Below are positions 16,739 through 25,741 of a stretch of DNA of 64,000 nucleotides, in pieces. A program made the position numbers and the translations under genes. Every line of letters starts with the position of its first letter. The first letter of the stretch is position 1. Source of the DNA: Allobosea sp. Leaf344 (GTDB lineage Bacteria > Pseudomonadota > Alphaproteobacteria > Rhizobiales > Beijerinckiaceae); assembly GCF_001426225.1 (NCBI RefSeq), contig NZ_LMRT01000001.1:96090-160089 (forward strand). The letters are read 5' to 3'. Under the pieces are notes generated by a model. That model was not told the origin of the DNA, did not search any database, and was given only the letters and a program-made list of their open reading frames with translations.

Positions 16739-19729
16739 ATGGACAGGGCAGGCATGAACGAGGCCGGACAGCACGGGACGCAATGGCGCGAGGCGGTGGC
16801 GCAGGACGCCGCGCTGGCGGCGTTCGCGTCGGATGGCGCCCTGCTGGTGTGGGATGCCGAGGGCGATCGCGTCGCCTATGGCAATGCCGGCGCCAGGGCC
16901 CTGCTCGGCCCGCAGCTCGATGCGGAGCGGATGCCCCTCGCCACGCGCCGGCGGCTATCGGCCCTGGCGCAGGGGCTCGCCCCGCGCGACGGGCTGCGTC
17001 TCGAGCGGCTGCGGCTGACCGCCGGCTTCGCCGCGAGCCTGATGACATGCGGCTGCAAGCTGCTCTCGCAGGATCCGCGCCCGATACTCGCGCTCGGCAT
17101 TCCCGCGGCGGAGCTGGCCCGCGCCGGCGTCGCGGTGCCGGAAGAGCCGGCGCCCGGCCCCGCCGCCGCGCCCGTCACGCAGGAGGCGCCGGCGGAGGGA
17201 TCCTCACCCGCCGCGGCGGAACCCGCGCCCCCGCTCGCCCGGGCGGCGACGCTGCGCTTTCTCTGGACCAGCGGTCCGGCCGGAGAGATTTCCAGCCTGT
17301 CGCCCAATATGGCCACCCTCGTCGGCGCCGAGGCGGCCGCGACGCTCGTCGGCAGCAACTGGTCGTCCCTGCTCGGAACGATGGTGATCGACCGCGATGG
17401 CGGGCTCGCCGAGCGGCTCGCGACGCCCGCGACCTGGAGCGGCCATCAGGTCCTCTGGCGCAGCGAAAGCCCCGCCGAAGGCGTGAGGGTCGATCTCTCC
17501 GCCGTGCCGGTGCTCGACGCCGGCCGCGCCTTCAACGGCTTCCGCGGCTTCGGCCTCGCCCGCCTGAACGAGCGCGAGCCCTTCCCCGTGGCGGAGGCGC
17601 CGGCCGATTCGCAGCCGACGGAGCTCTTGGACGCTGCAGAGACGGCCGCAGAAAGCCCCGCCGCCGAACCTCAGCCGGACGAGGCGGAGCCGGTCGAGCA
17701 GGAGGCCGCTACGGCCGAGGCGGCAGCCGCCGTGACCGAGGAGCTTGAACCGGCCCCGGCCGAGACGGAGGAGCCGCGTTCCACTGAGGCCGACCATGTC
17801 GATGCCCCGGCCGAACCGGCGGGCGAGAGTGCCGGACCGGATCCCGAGGAAGCCACCGAGATCGGCACGGCCGAGATGGAGGAGGCAGCGGCTCCGGCGG
17901 GCGATGCGCCGCCCGCCCCGCCGGCCGAGGCTGCGGCGCCCGGCAATATCTTTCCGCTGCGCAACGGCCATCTGACTACTGTGCGCCCGGTGCTCGAGCC
18001 GTCGAAGGCCCATCTCAGCACCGCCGAACGCAATGCCTTCCGCGAGATCGCCAAGGCGCTCGGCGCCCGGATCGCGGGCGAGGACGAGCCCGGCCCGCGC
18101 CTGCCGCCCGTCGCCCCGCTGCAGATGAAGGAGGAGGCGTCTGCGCCGGCGCAGGAGACCAGCGCGAGCGCCCCGACCCGGCAACGCCTTCCCAATTCCC
18201 ATGCCGAACTGCTCGACCGGCTGCCGATCGCGGTGCTGGTGAACCGCAACGAGGAGGCGCTCTACGCCAACCGGACCCTGCTCGACCTGCTGGATTATGC
18301 CGATCTCGACGATCTCGCGGCCGGCGGCGGCGTCAGCCGGCTGATCAAGGGCGCGCAGCGCACCGATGGCGGCCCGATGATCCTGATCGACCGGCTGGGG
18401 CATCTCGTCAGCGTCGACGCCGTCCTGTCCAGCGTGTCCTGGCTGGGCGAGCCGGCGACGATGATGGCCTTCCGCCATCCCGATGGCGGCGGAGAGGTGA
18501 CGATCCGCAGCGCCGAGGAGGTCGAGGCCGAGGAGCTGGCGGCGGAGTTCGAAGCCGAGGAGGCGGAATCCGCGGCCCGGGTCGCGGCCCTGCGGCTCGA
18601 CGTCGATTCGCGGGATTCGCGGATCGACGAGCTGGTCGCCATGCTCGACACCGCCACCGACGGCGTCGTCACCGTCGACGAGCGCGGCCGCATGCTCTCG
18701 CTCAACAAGACGGCGGAAGCGCTGTTCGGCTATGACCAGCGCGAAGTGACCGGGGAGCTGTTCACGCTGCTGTTCGCCGCCGAAAGCCATGCGCCGGCGC
18801 TGGATTATCTCGAAGGGCTGAAGGGCGGCGGCGTCGCCTCGGTGATGAATGACGGCCGCGAGGTGATCGGCCGGGTGCGGCAGGGCGGCAAGATCCCGCT
18901 GTTCATGACGATGGGCCGGATCGCGGAAGCGCCGGAGCGGCGCTATTGCGCCGTGCTGCGCGACATCACCGCCTGGAAGAAGACCGAGGGCGAGCTCGTC
19001 GAGGCGAGGCGCGCCGCCGAGAAAGCGAGCGCCCAGAAATCAGACGTGCTGGCCAAGATCAGCCACGAGATCCGCACGCCGCTCAACGCCATCATCGGCT
19101 TCGCCGAGGTGATGGCGGAGGAGCGTTTCGGGCCGATCGCCAATGAGCGCTACAAGGAGTATCTGCGCGACATCCACCAATCCGGCGGCTATGTCATCAG
19201 CCTGGTCAACGACCTGCTCGACCTCGCCAAGATCGAGGCCGGCAAGCTGGATCTCGACTTCGTCAGCGTCAATCTCAACGAGATCGCGCTCTCGACCGTG
19301 GCGCTGCTGCAGCCGGAGGCGAATCGCGGCCGGGTCGTGCTGCGCTCCGGCCTTTCGCCGAAGTTGCCGCCGGTGGTCGCCGATCAGCGCTCCATCAGGC
19401 AGATCGTGATCAACCTGCTCTCCAACGCCGTGAAATTCACCGATGCGGGCGGGCAGGTCATCGTCTCCACCGCGCTCGGCGACCAGGGCGAGGCGATCCT
19501 GCGGGTGCGCGATACCGGCATCGGCATGGATGACAACGAGCTGAAGCTGGCGCTGGAACCGTTCCGCCAGGTGCCGACGACACGCCGCGCCGGGGGCACG
19601 GGGCTCGGCCTGCCGCTGACCAAGGCGCTGGTCGAGGCCAACCGCGCCGCGATGTCGATCACCAGCGTCAAGAAGGAAGGCACGCTGGTCGAGATCACCT
19701 TCCCGCCGCAAAGGGTGCTGGCGGGCTGA
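16739..19729 (+). CDS. multi-PAS sensor histidine kinase, PdhS/PleC/DivJ-like
   Basis: A 996-residue kinase. The N-terminal part (about 1-280) carries two divergent PAS-like segments. A disordered Ala/Glu/Pro stretch (about 285-430) follows. PAS domains lie near 485-590 (LPIAVLVNRNEEALYANRTL) and 625-745 (DGVVTVDERGRMLSLNKTAE). HisKA has KISHEIRTPLNAIIGFAEVM with phospho-acceptor H776. HATPase_c shows the N-box INLLSNAVKFTDAGG, G1 DTGIGM and GGTGLGLPL. No receiver domain and no transmembrane segment are seen, so it is likely cytoplasmic. The HisKA sequence resembles Brucella PdhS and Caulobacter PleC/DivJ, which act on DivK. Starts at 16739 and 16754 are both possible. Confidence 0.88.
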   Translation: MDRAGMNEAGQHGTQWREAVAQDAALAAFASDGALLVWDAEGDRVAYGNAGARALLGPQLDAERMPLATRRRLSALAQGLAPRDGLRLERLRLTAGFAASLMTCGCKLLSQDPRPILALGIPAAELARAGVAVPEEPAPGPAAAPVTQEAPAEGSSPAAAEPAPPLARAATLRFLWTSGPAGEISSLSPNMATLVGAEAAATLVGSNWSSLLGTMVIDRDGGLAERLATPATWSGHQVLWRSESPAEGVRVDLSAVPVLDAGRAFNGFRGFGLARLNEREPFPVAEAPADSQPTELLDAAETAAESPAAEPQPDEAEPVEQEAATAEAAAAVTEELEPAPAETEEPRSTEADHVDAPAEPAGESAGPDPEEATEIGTAEMEEAAAPAGDAPPAPPAEAAAPGNIFPLRNGHLTTVRPVLEPSKAHLSTAERNAFREIAKALGARIAGEDEPGPRLPPVAPLQMKEEASAPAQETSASAPTRQRLPNSHAELLDRLPIAVLVNRNEEALYANRTLLDLLDYADLDDLAAGGGVSRLIKGAQRTDGGPMILIDRLGHLVSVDAVLSSVSWLGEPATMMAFRHPDGGGEVTIRSAEEVEAEELAAEFEAEEAESAARVAALRLDVDSRDSRIDELVAMLDTATDGVVTVDERGRMLSLNKTAEALFGYDQREVTGELFTLLFAAESHAPALDYLEGLKGGGVASVMNDGREVIGRVRQGGKIPLFMTMGRIAEAPERRYCAVLRDITAWKKTEGELVEARRAAEKASAQKSDVLAKISHEIRTPLNAIIGFAEVMAEERFGPIANERYKEYLRDIHQSGGYVISLVNDLLDLAKIEAGKLDLDFVSVNLNEIALSTVALLQPEANRGRVVLRSGLSPKLPPVVADQRSIRQIVINLLSNAVKFTDAGGQVIVSTALGDQGEAILRVRDTGIGMDDNELKLALEPFRQVPTTRRAGGTGLGLPLTKALVEANRAAMSITSVKKEGTLVEITFPPQRVLAG

Positions 19730-19778
19730 GCCTGCCGATGCGCCCGGCCCCCTAGGCTGGCGGGACCGGGCGGCGTCG

Positions 19779-20141
19779 TCAGGTCGAGCGGCAGCGGCCG
19801 GTCTTGGTGTTTTCCTTGTCGCCATCATCATAGGCGATCGAGACCGAGGCGCCGCTCAGCGCGGTGATCCGGCCCGGATACCATTTGCCGGCGTTCTTGA
19901 AGTTGCACTCGACCTTGCTGCCGATCTTCCAGTCATAGGGGCGCACGCTGCTGACGTAGAGTGTCTCGCGGTCGCCGTCATCATAGGCGATGACGAGCTT
20001 GTCCCCGGAGACGCTCTGGATCACGCCAGGAAACCAATGGGCGCCGTTCTTCCATTTCGCGAGAACCCAATCGCCGGCGGTCTGCGCCTGCGCGCCGCCG
20101 ATGCCGGCCGCGAGAAATCCGATGATCCAAAGCGTCTTCAT
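19779..20141 (-). CDS. secreted protein with two Tudor/SH3-like repeats
   Basis: A 120-residue protein: signal peptide (MKTLWIIGFLAAGIGGAQAQ) followed by two homologous copies of about 47 residues. Copy one reads DWVLAKWKNGAHWFPGVIQS with LVIAYDDGDRETL. Copy two reads VECNFKNAGKWYPGRITALS with VSIAYDDGDKENT. The pattern W/Y-x-PG-x-I...I-x-YDDGD is that of Tudor/agenet-like beta barrels, which in eukaryotes bind methylated residues. An envelope role is likely but the ligand is unknown. The end is cysteine-containing (GRCRST). Monocistronic, convergent with the kinase. Confidence 0.8.
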   Translation of the reverse strand: MKTLWIIGFLAAGIGGAQAQTAGDWVLAKWKNGAHWFPGVIQSVSGDKLVIAYDDGDRETLYVSSVRPYDWKIGSKVECNFKNAGKWYPGRITALSGASVSIAYDDGDKENTKTGRCRST

Positions 20142-20257
20142 ATGCCGTCCCCGTTGCTGCCTCCGCATGAACGCTCGGGCGGGATCGCCAATGGCACGGA
20201 TCGGGGCCGCCCGCCAGAGCGGTGGGCCTGGGATCCGCAGCGGTCGCTTTGCCGTCT

Positions 20258-20563
20258 TCAGGAGAGGTCGCGGCTCTCGCGCGGGTTCAGGCTGAAGGCG
20301 CGGGCGCGGCAGGTATGCACCAGGGCCGCGTCGGCATCGATGATGCGCAGCGAAACCATGCGCCGGATCGACCACAGGAAGGTGCTCTTGGTGTCCGCCA
20401 CACAGAGGCAGGTTTCCGAGCGCGTCAGCGGATCCAGCTCGCCCTGCCGCTCCATGCACCATTGCACCGCCTGGGCGAATTTCGGCGGCGTCTCCGCGGA
20501 GAGAGCCAGAGCAGCGGTGAGCAGGAGAAAGCAGCCGAGGAACGACAGCAGCACGATCTTCAT
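20258..20563 (-). CDS. small secreted cysteine-containing protein, unknown
   Basis: Unrecognised 101-residue protein with a signal peptide (MKIVLLSFLGCFLLLTAALA, cleavage near SAE). The mature part has four cysteines (QWCMERQG, ETCLCVAD, HTCRARA), suggesting disulfides or a small metal or heme site, though no CXXCH is present. ATG 20563 is chosen because it opens the signal peptide; GGAG lies about 10 bases upstream. It precedes the Tudor-like gene on the same strand by 117 bases, so the two may form one unit. Confidence 0.65.
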   Translation of the reverse strand: MKIVLLSFLGCFLLLTAALALSAETPPKFAQAVQWCMERQGELDPLTRSETCLCVADTKSTFLWSIRRMVSLRIIDADAALVHTCRARAFSLNPRESRDLS

Positions 20564-20726
20564 CGCAAAAGGCTCCGCAAGCACGGCAACCTTGGCGAGC
20601 AGTTATTGCCAATCGGTGAAAAAAGGAGCGTCTCGGAGCCGGCTCACCATCCCTGGTTCACGCTCCGGCGGGGCGGCCGCCCGGCCGGGTCTCCGCCCCC
20701 GCTAAAAGCGCCTCCCTCCTGCTGTT

Positions 20727-20775
20727 CAGGAGACGAAAATTCTCCTGCACCGGCACCGACTCTCCTATAAGAGTC
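20727..20775 (+). promoter_or_regulatory. two palindromes upstream of the glutathione transferase gene
   Basis: CAGGAGA-N7-TCTCCTG (20727-20747) and GACTCT-N6-AGAGTC (20758-20775) are perfect inverted repeats in the 196-base space before the transferase start. They look like operator sites; the second could also fold as an RNA hairpin. No regulator gene is adjacent. Confidence 0.45.
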
Positions 20776-20808
20776 AACTCCCCGTTCATTCCTGAAGGCC
20801 TCGTGCTC

Positions 20809-21471
20809 ATGTCCCTGACGATCTATGGCTGCTATCGCTCGCGCGCCTCGCGCAATATCTGGCTCGCCAACGAGCTCGGGCTCGCCTTCACCCATGTGCC
20901 GGTCATCCAGGTCTATCGCCTGCCCGACCCCAACGCCGCCGACGCGCCGATGCACACGCAGAGTCCGGAGTTCCTGGCGGTGAACCCGAACGGGCAGATC
21001 CCGAGCCTCGACGATGATGGATTCGTCCTGAACGAATCGCTGGCGATCAACCTCTATCTCGCCCGCAAGCAGGGCGGCCCGCTGGCGCCGCGCGACGTGA
21101 AGGAAGAGGGCCTGGCTATTCAGTGGTCGCTCTGGGCCGCCACCGCGGTCGAGAGCCATGCGCTGAACCTGCTCTACCACCTCGCCGCCTACCCGCCGGA
21201 GAAGCGCGATCCGGCGCTGGTCGAGGCCGCGATGGCGGCGCTGCCGAAGCCCTTCGCGGTGCTGGACCAGGCGCTGGCGCAGGGTGGCGGCTACGTCATG
21301 GGCGGGCGCTTCACCGTCGTCGACATCAATGTCGCGGAGATCATCCGCTACGCCAAGCCCGCCTCCTCCCTGTTCGAGGGCGCGCCGCATGTGAAGGCCT
21401 GGCTCGATGCCTGCCACCAGCGCCCGGCCTTCCAGGCCATGTGGCAGGCGCGCGAGGCGGAGCCCGCCTGA
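20809..21471 (+). CDS. glutathione S-transferase family protein
   Basis: A 220-residue two-domain transferase. The N-terminal thioredoxin-like domain shows IYGCYRSRASRNIWLANELG and the conserved NPNGQIPSLDDDGFVLNESLAI (glutathione-binding P and ES). The helical C-terminal domain ends with GGRFTVVDINVAEIIRYA, the usual D-x-N segment. The catalytic residue could be Ser17/Ser20 or Cys near the N-terminus. ATG 20809 leads directly into the first strand; a GTG two codons earlier is possible. The upstream palindromes suggest regulated expression. Confidence 0.9.
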   Translation: MSLTIYGCYRSRASRNIWLANELGLAFTHVPVIQVYRLPDPNAADAPMHTQSPEFLAVNPNGQIPSLDDDGFVLNESLAINLYLARKQGGPLAPRDVKEEGLAIQWSLWAATAVESHALNLLYHLAAYPPEKRDPALVEAAMAALPKPFAVLDQALAQGGGYVMGGRFTVVDINVAEIIRYAKPASSLFEGAPHVKAWLDACHQRPAFQAMWQAREAEPA

Positions 21472-21539
21472 GCAGGAAGCGGGTGGGCCTGCGCGCCTGC
21501 GGGCCGCAGACGCTCTCCAGCGACAGGGAGCGGATCGGC

Positions 21540-22481
21540 GTGGCGACAGCGGCTGGAGACGAGGCGGCGGCGCGGCAGGAGCAGCCGCGGATGGGGCGGC
21601 GCGAATGGCTGCTGCTTTTGCTGCTGTCGCTGCTCTGGGGCGGGTCGTTCCTGTTCGCCAAGGTCGCGGTGATGGAATGGCCGCCGATCGCCGTGGTGCT
21701 GGCCCGCACCAGCCTCGCCGCCGCGCTGCTCGCGGCCGCGACCTGGCTGAGCGGCGTCTCGCTGGCGGCCGGCCTGCCGCTATGGCGCGCCTTCTTCGTG
21801 ATGGGATTGCTGAACAATCTCATCCCGTTCGGGCTGATCTTCTGGGGGCAGACCCAGATCGGGGCCGGGCTCGCCGCGATCCTCAACGCGACCACGCCGG
21901 TCTTCGGCGTGCTCGTCGCCCATGTCTTCGGGCGCGACGAGCGGGCGACGCCGGCCAAGCTCGCCGGTGTCGCAGCCGGCCTGGCCGGGGTCGCCATCCT
22001 GATCGGGCCGGAGGCGCTGGCGGGGCTCGGCCTTCAGCTGTGGCCGGAGCTCGCCTGCCTGGGCGCCGCCCTCTCCTATGGCTTCTCCAGCCTGTATGGC
22101 CGGCGCTTCAGCGGGCTGCCGCCACTGGTGACCGCGACCGGCCAGCTATCGGCCACGAGCCTCATGGCGCTCCCCCTGCTGCTGCTGCTGGCGCCGCCCT
22201 GGACCCTGCCGCTGCCCTCGACCGGCGCGCTGGCGGCGATGCTGGCGCTGGCGACCGTGTCGACCGCCGTCGCCTATGTCATCTTCTTCGAGATCATGCG
22301 GAAGGCGGGCGGGGGCAACGCGATCCTGGTGACGTTTCTGGTGCCGGTGAGCGCGGTGCTGCTCGGCATTCTGGTGCTCGGCGAAGCGCTGGCGCCGCGC
22401 CATCTCGCGGGGCTGCTCGTCATCCTGCTCGGGCTGGCGCTGATCGACGGGCGGCTGCTGGCGCGGCTGACGCGCCGCTGA
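21540..22481 (+). CDS. EamA/DMT family exporter
   Basis: Inner-membrane transporter of the drug/metabolite superfamily, about 313 residues with ten hydrophobic helices in two EamA repeats. Repeat one starts WLLLLLLSLLWGGSFLFAK, repeat two near LGAALSYGFSSLYGRRF. It ends PRHLAGLLVILLGLALIDGR. The substrate cannot be predicted. GTG 21540 has AGGGAG nearby; ATG 21591, exactly before the first helix, is an equally good start and gives 296 residues. It follows the transferase gene by 68 bases. Confidence 0.87.
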   Translation: MATAAGDEAAARQEQPRMGRREWLLLLLLSLLWGGSFLFAKVAVMEWPPIAVVLARTSLAAALLAAATWLSGVSLAAGLPLWRAFFVMGLLNNLIPFGLIFWGQTQIGAGLAAILNATTPVFGVLVAHVFGRDERATPAKLAGVAAGLAGVAILIGPEALAGLGLQLWPELACLGAALSYGFSSLYGRRFSGLPPLVTATGQLSATSLMALPLLLLLAPPWTLPLPSTGALAAMLALATVSTAVAYVIFFEIMRKAGGGNAILVTFLVPVSAVLLGILVLGEALAPRHLAGLLVILLGLALIDGRLLARLTRR

Positions 22482-22629
22482 GCCCCCGCAGCCGCTCAGC
22501 GCGCGGCCGCCATGGCCGGCCTTCGCCGCGATCTCGGCGGCAGAGCTTTATTGTCAAAAGATTATGAATTGCTCTAGGGTCGATTTTGGGGCCAGAACCG
22601 CTAGAGGCATCCTCGATGCGCCTGGAAGA

Positions 22630-22646
22630 TATCGAATAAAACGATA
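22630..22646 (+). promoter_or_regulatory. LysR-type operator candidate
   Basis: TATCG-N7-CGATA is a 17-bp palindrome containing the T-N11-A and ATC-N9-GAT core typical of LysR-family sites. It ends 24 bases before the LysR start, fitting autoregulation of the regulator and the transporter genes behind it. Confidence 0.5.
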
Positions 22647-22670
22647 CGCCAGAGGGGAGAGACGTACCAG

Positions 22671-23660
22671 ATGTACATCAGGCACCTGCGATGTTTCATC
22701 GCGGTGGCCGAGGAGCTGCACTTCGGCCGCGCCGCCGAACGTCTCGGCCTCGCGCCGCCTGCATTGTCACGCCAGATCGGCGCGCTGGAGGGCGAGCTGG
22801 GCGTCGCGCTCCTGACCCGCACGACGCGCCAGGTCTCGCTGACCCGGGCCGGGCTGATCATGCTGGAAGAGGCCAAGGGCATCCTGGTCAAGATCGACCA
22901 TGCCGCGCGGCTGGTGCGGGAAGCGTCCTTGTCGTCGGGGCGGGTGCTGCGCATCGGCGCGATCGACGCCGCCTCCTCCAGTTTCGTGCCGGAAGCGCTG
23001 GCGACCTTCCGCGAGCGCCATCCCGATATCGAGATCAAATTCGTCGAGGCGATGACCGCGCCGCTGGTCCAGATGCTGGAGGCCGGCAAGCTCGACCTCG
23101 CGCTGACCCGCCCGCCGCGCAAGCCGACCGATTGCGCCTTCGAGATCCTGCGGGTGGAGCGGCCGATCGTCGTGCTCAACGAGACGCACCGGCTCGCCCG
23201 CAAGGAGGCGCTGACCATGCTCGATCTGGTGGGCGAGCCCTTCGTCGTGCCCTCCAAGCGCATCCGTCCCTTCGCCTATGATCTGGTCATGGCCTATTTC
23301 GAGAGCGTCGGCGCCGTGCCGAAGGTCACGATCGAAGCCACCGAGAAGCCGGCCATGATGTCCGCCGTGGCGGCGGGGCTCGGCATGGCGCTGGCGCCGG
23401 ATTGGGTGTCGCGGCTGAGCTTTCCCGGCGTCACCATGCGGCGCCTGCGCGGCGCCCTGCTCGATCCGCCGCCGGCGGGCGCGCTGCTCGGCGTCGCCTG
23501 GCGGCCGCAGCAGAAGCTGGCCGCGCGCGACACCTTCCTCGAAATCCTGCGCGACAGCGTGACCCTGCTCGACGAAAGCCAGACCCTGCCTTACGTCCCT
23601 GCGCCCACCATTCAACGACCAATGCGCGCGATGCGTGCGCACGCCGGAGGAGCCCTATGA
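22671..23660 (+). CDS. LysR family transcriptional regulator
   Basis: A 329-residue regulator. The winged helix is at residues 1-60 (HLRCFIAVAEELHFGRAAER, ALSRQIGALEGELGVALL). The periplasmic-binding-like effector domain is about 90-300 (LRIGAIDAASSSFVPEALATF and VAAGLGMALAPDWV). The C-terminal tail after 300 is longer than usual. Its stop overlaps the tctB start by four bases (ATGA), so it is transcribed with the TTT transporter and probably controls it. The effector is likely the transported carboxylate. Confidence 0.92.
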   Translation: MYIRHLRCFIAVAEELHFGRAAERLGLAPPALSRQIGALEGELGVALLTRTTRQVSLTRAGLIMLEEAKGILVKIDHAARLVREASLSSGRVLRIGAIDAASSSFVPEALATFRERHPDIEIKFVEAMTAPLVQMLEAGKLDLALTRPPRKPTDCAFEILRVERPIVVLNETHRLARKEALTMLDLVGEPFVVPSKRIRPFAYDLVMAYFESVGAVPKVTIEATEKPAMMSAVAAGLGMALAPDWVSRLSFPGVTMRRLRGALLDPPPAGALLGVAWRPQQKLAARDTFLEILRDSVTLLDESQTLPYVPAPTIQRPMRAMRAHAGGAL

Positions 23661-24175
23661 GTTTGAACCCAGCCGAGCGGTCGCGTGGCATGCGCATAAA
23701 ATCGACCCAGGATTTCGCAGCCGGCCTTTTCATGATCGCGCTCGCCGGGCTCGCCTTCTATCTGGCCCGCGACCTGTCGGCCGGGACGCTGCGCCAGATC
23801 GGCCCCGGCATGCTGCCGAAATCCTTCGCCGCGATCTGCGGCGGGCTCGGGCTCCTGCTCTGCCTGTCCTCGCTGCGCTACGAGGGCGAGCGCCTGGCGG
23901 GCTGGTCGTGGCGCGGTGTGCTGTTCGTCCTGGGCGGGGCGGTGCTCTTCGCCCTGACCATTCGCGGCTTCGAGATCGGCCCGCTGCGCGTGCCGCCGCT
24001 CGGCATGGCCGTATCGGGGCCGATCGTGGTGATCGTCGCCGGGCTCGCCGCGGATGACCGCAACGTCAAGCAGCTGGTGATCTTCGCGGCCGCGATGACG
24101 CTGTTCTGCGCCCTCCTGTTCAAATACGCGCTGGGTCTGCCGATCCCGCTGGCGCCCTGGCTGCTGGGAATCTGA
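23657..24175 (+). CDS. tripartite tricarboxylate transporter TctB family protein
   Basis: Small membrane subunit, 172 residues with four hydrophobic segments. The opening STQDFAAGLFMIALAGLAFY and IGPGMLPKSFAAICGGLGLL are characteristic of TctB. It pairs with the large TctA permease encoded four bases downstream. The start overlaps the LysR stop; ATG 23690 (MRIKST) is a possible alternative, since the first ten residues are not clearly conserved. Confidence 0.9.
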   Translation: MSLNPAERSRGMRIKSTQDFAAGLFMIALAGLAFYLARDLSAGTLRQIGPGMLPKSFAAICGGLGLLLCLSSLRYEGERLAGWSWRGVLFVLGGAVLFALTIRGFEIGPLRVPPLGMAVSGPIVVIVAGLAADDRNVKQLVIFAAAMTLFCALLFKYALGLPIPLAPWLLGI

Positions 24176-24179
24176 GCTC

Positions 24180-25679
24180 ATGGATATGTTCTCCAATCTG
24201 GCGCTCGGTTTCAGCGTCGCCTTCTCCCTGCAGAACATCGCGCTGTGCTTCGTCGGCTGCCTCGTCGGCACGCTGATCGGCGTGCTGCCCGGCGTCGGGC
24301 CGATCGCCACCATCGCGATGCTGCTGCCGATCACCTTCGGGCTCGATCCGGTGGGCGCGCTGATCATGCTCGCCGGCATCTATTACGGCGCGCAATATGG
24401 CGGCTCCACCACCGCCATCCTGGTCAACATCCCGGGAGAGGCGACGGCGGTCGTCACCGCGCTGGACGGGCATGAGATGGCCAAGCAGGGCCGCGCCGGC
24501 ATCGCGCTCGGCACGGCGGCGCTCGGCTCCTTCTTCGCCGGCTGCGTCGCCACGCTGATCATCGCCGCGCTCGGCGCGCCGCTCACCAAGATGGCGCTGC
24601 TGTTCGGCCCGGCCGAATATTTCTCGCTGATGGTGATGGGGCTCTGCTTCGCCGTGGTGCTGGCGCGCGGCTCGATCCTCAAGGCCTTCTGCATGATCAT
24701 GCTGGGCCTGCTGCTCTCGACCGTCGGCACCGATCTCGAGACCGGGCAGGAGCGCATGACCTTCGGCTTCCCGCCGCTGGCCGACGGCATCGACTTCGCC
24801 GTGCTGGCGATGGGCGTGTTCGGCTTCGCCGAGGTGCTGCGCAACCTGGAAAACAAGGAGGCGCGCGACGTGGTGCGCTCCAAGATCGGCCGCCTGCTGC
24901 CGAACTGGGACGACATCAAGCAATCGGCCATGCCGGTGCTGCGCGGAACGATGATCGGCGGGACGCTGGGCATCCTGCCCGGCAATGGCGCGGTGCTCGG
25001 CCCCTTCGCCAGCTACACCGTGGAGAAGAAGATCGCCAAGGATCCCTCGCGCTTCGGCAAGGGCGCGATCGAGGGCGTGGCGGGGCCGGAATCGGCCAAT
25101 AACGCCGGCGCTCAGACGGCCTTCATCCCGCTTCTCACGCTGGGCATTCCGCCGAATGCGGTGATGGCGCTGATGGTGGGCGCGATGACGATCCACGGCA
25201 TCATCCCCGGCCCGCAGGTCATGACCAAGAACCCCGATCTGTTCTGGGGCATGATCGCCTCGATGTGGATCGGCAATCTGATGCTGCTGATCATCAACCT
25301 GCCGCTGGTCGGGCTCTGGGTGAAGCTGCTGCAGGTGCCCTATCGCCTGATGTTCCCGGCGATCCTGATCTTCTGCTGCATCGGCATCTATTCCGTGAAC
25401 AACCAGCCGATGGACGTGGCCTTCACGGCGATGTTCGGCCTGTTCGGCTATCTCCTGATCAAGCTCGGTTTCGAGCCGGCGCCGATGCTGCTCGGCTTCG
25501 TCCTCGGGCGGCTGATGGAGGAGAAGCTGCGTCAGGCGCTGATCATCTCGCGCGGCTCGTTCATGACCTTCCTCGAGCGGCCGATCTCGGCGGGGCTGCT
25601 GCTGGTCGCCGTGATTGTGCTGGTCATCGCGCTGTTGCCGTCGATGTCGAAGAAGCGCGACGAAGTGTTTACCGAGTGA
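24180..25679 (+). CDS. tripartite tricarboxylate transporter permease TctA
   Basis: Large permease, 499 residues with about eleven to twelve membrane helices. Two conserved loops of the family are seen: GVLPGVGPIATIAMLLPITF (about 38-57) and the paired IYYGAQYGGSTTAILVNIPG (about 67-86). A second copy of the pattern occurs at MIGGTLGILPGNGAVLGPFA. It moves a carboxylate with sodium or proton coupling, fed by the periplasmic TctC protein. Co-transcribed with tctB and tctC. Confidence 0.95.
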   Translation: MDMFSNLALGFSVAFSLQNIALCFVGCLVGTLIGVLPGVGPIATIAMLLPITFGLDPVGALIMLAGIYYGAQYGGSTTAILVNIPGEATAVVTALDGHEMAKQGRAGIALGTAALGSFFAGCVATLIIAALGAPLTKMALLFGPAEYFSLMVMGLCFAVVLARGSILKAFCMIMLGLLLSTVGTDLETGQERMTFGFPPLADGIDFAVLAMGVFGFAEVLRNLENKEARDVVRSKIGRLLPNWDDIKQSAMPVLRGTMIGGTLGILPGNGAVLGPFASYTVEKKIAKDPSRFGKGAIEGVAGPESANNAGAQTAFIPLLTLGIPPNAVMALMVGAMTIHGIIPGPQVMTKNPDLFWGMIASMWIGNLMLLIINLPLVGLWVKLLQVPYRLMFPAILIFCCIGIYSVNNQPMDVAFTAMFGLFGYLLIKLGFEPAPMLLGFVLGRLMEEKLRQALIISRGSFMTFLERPISAGLLLVAVIVLVIALLPSMSKKRDEVFTE

Positions 25680-25741
25680 CGCTTGCTTCTCGGGCAAGCG
25701 ACACCAGTTCTGAGAGCGAACACGAAAAGGGAGGTATTTTG

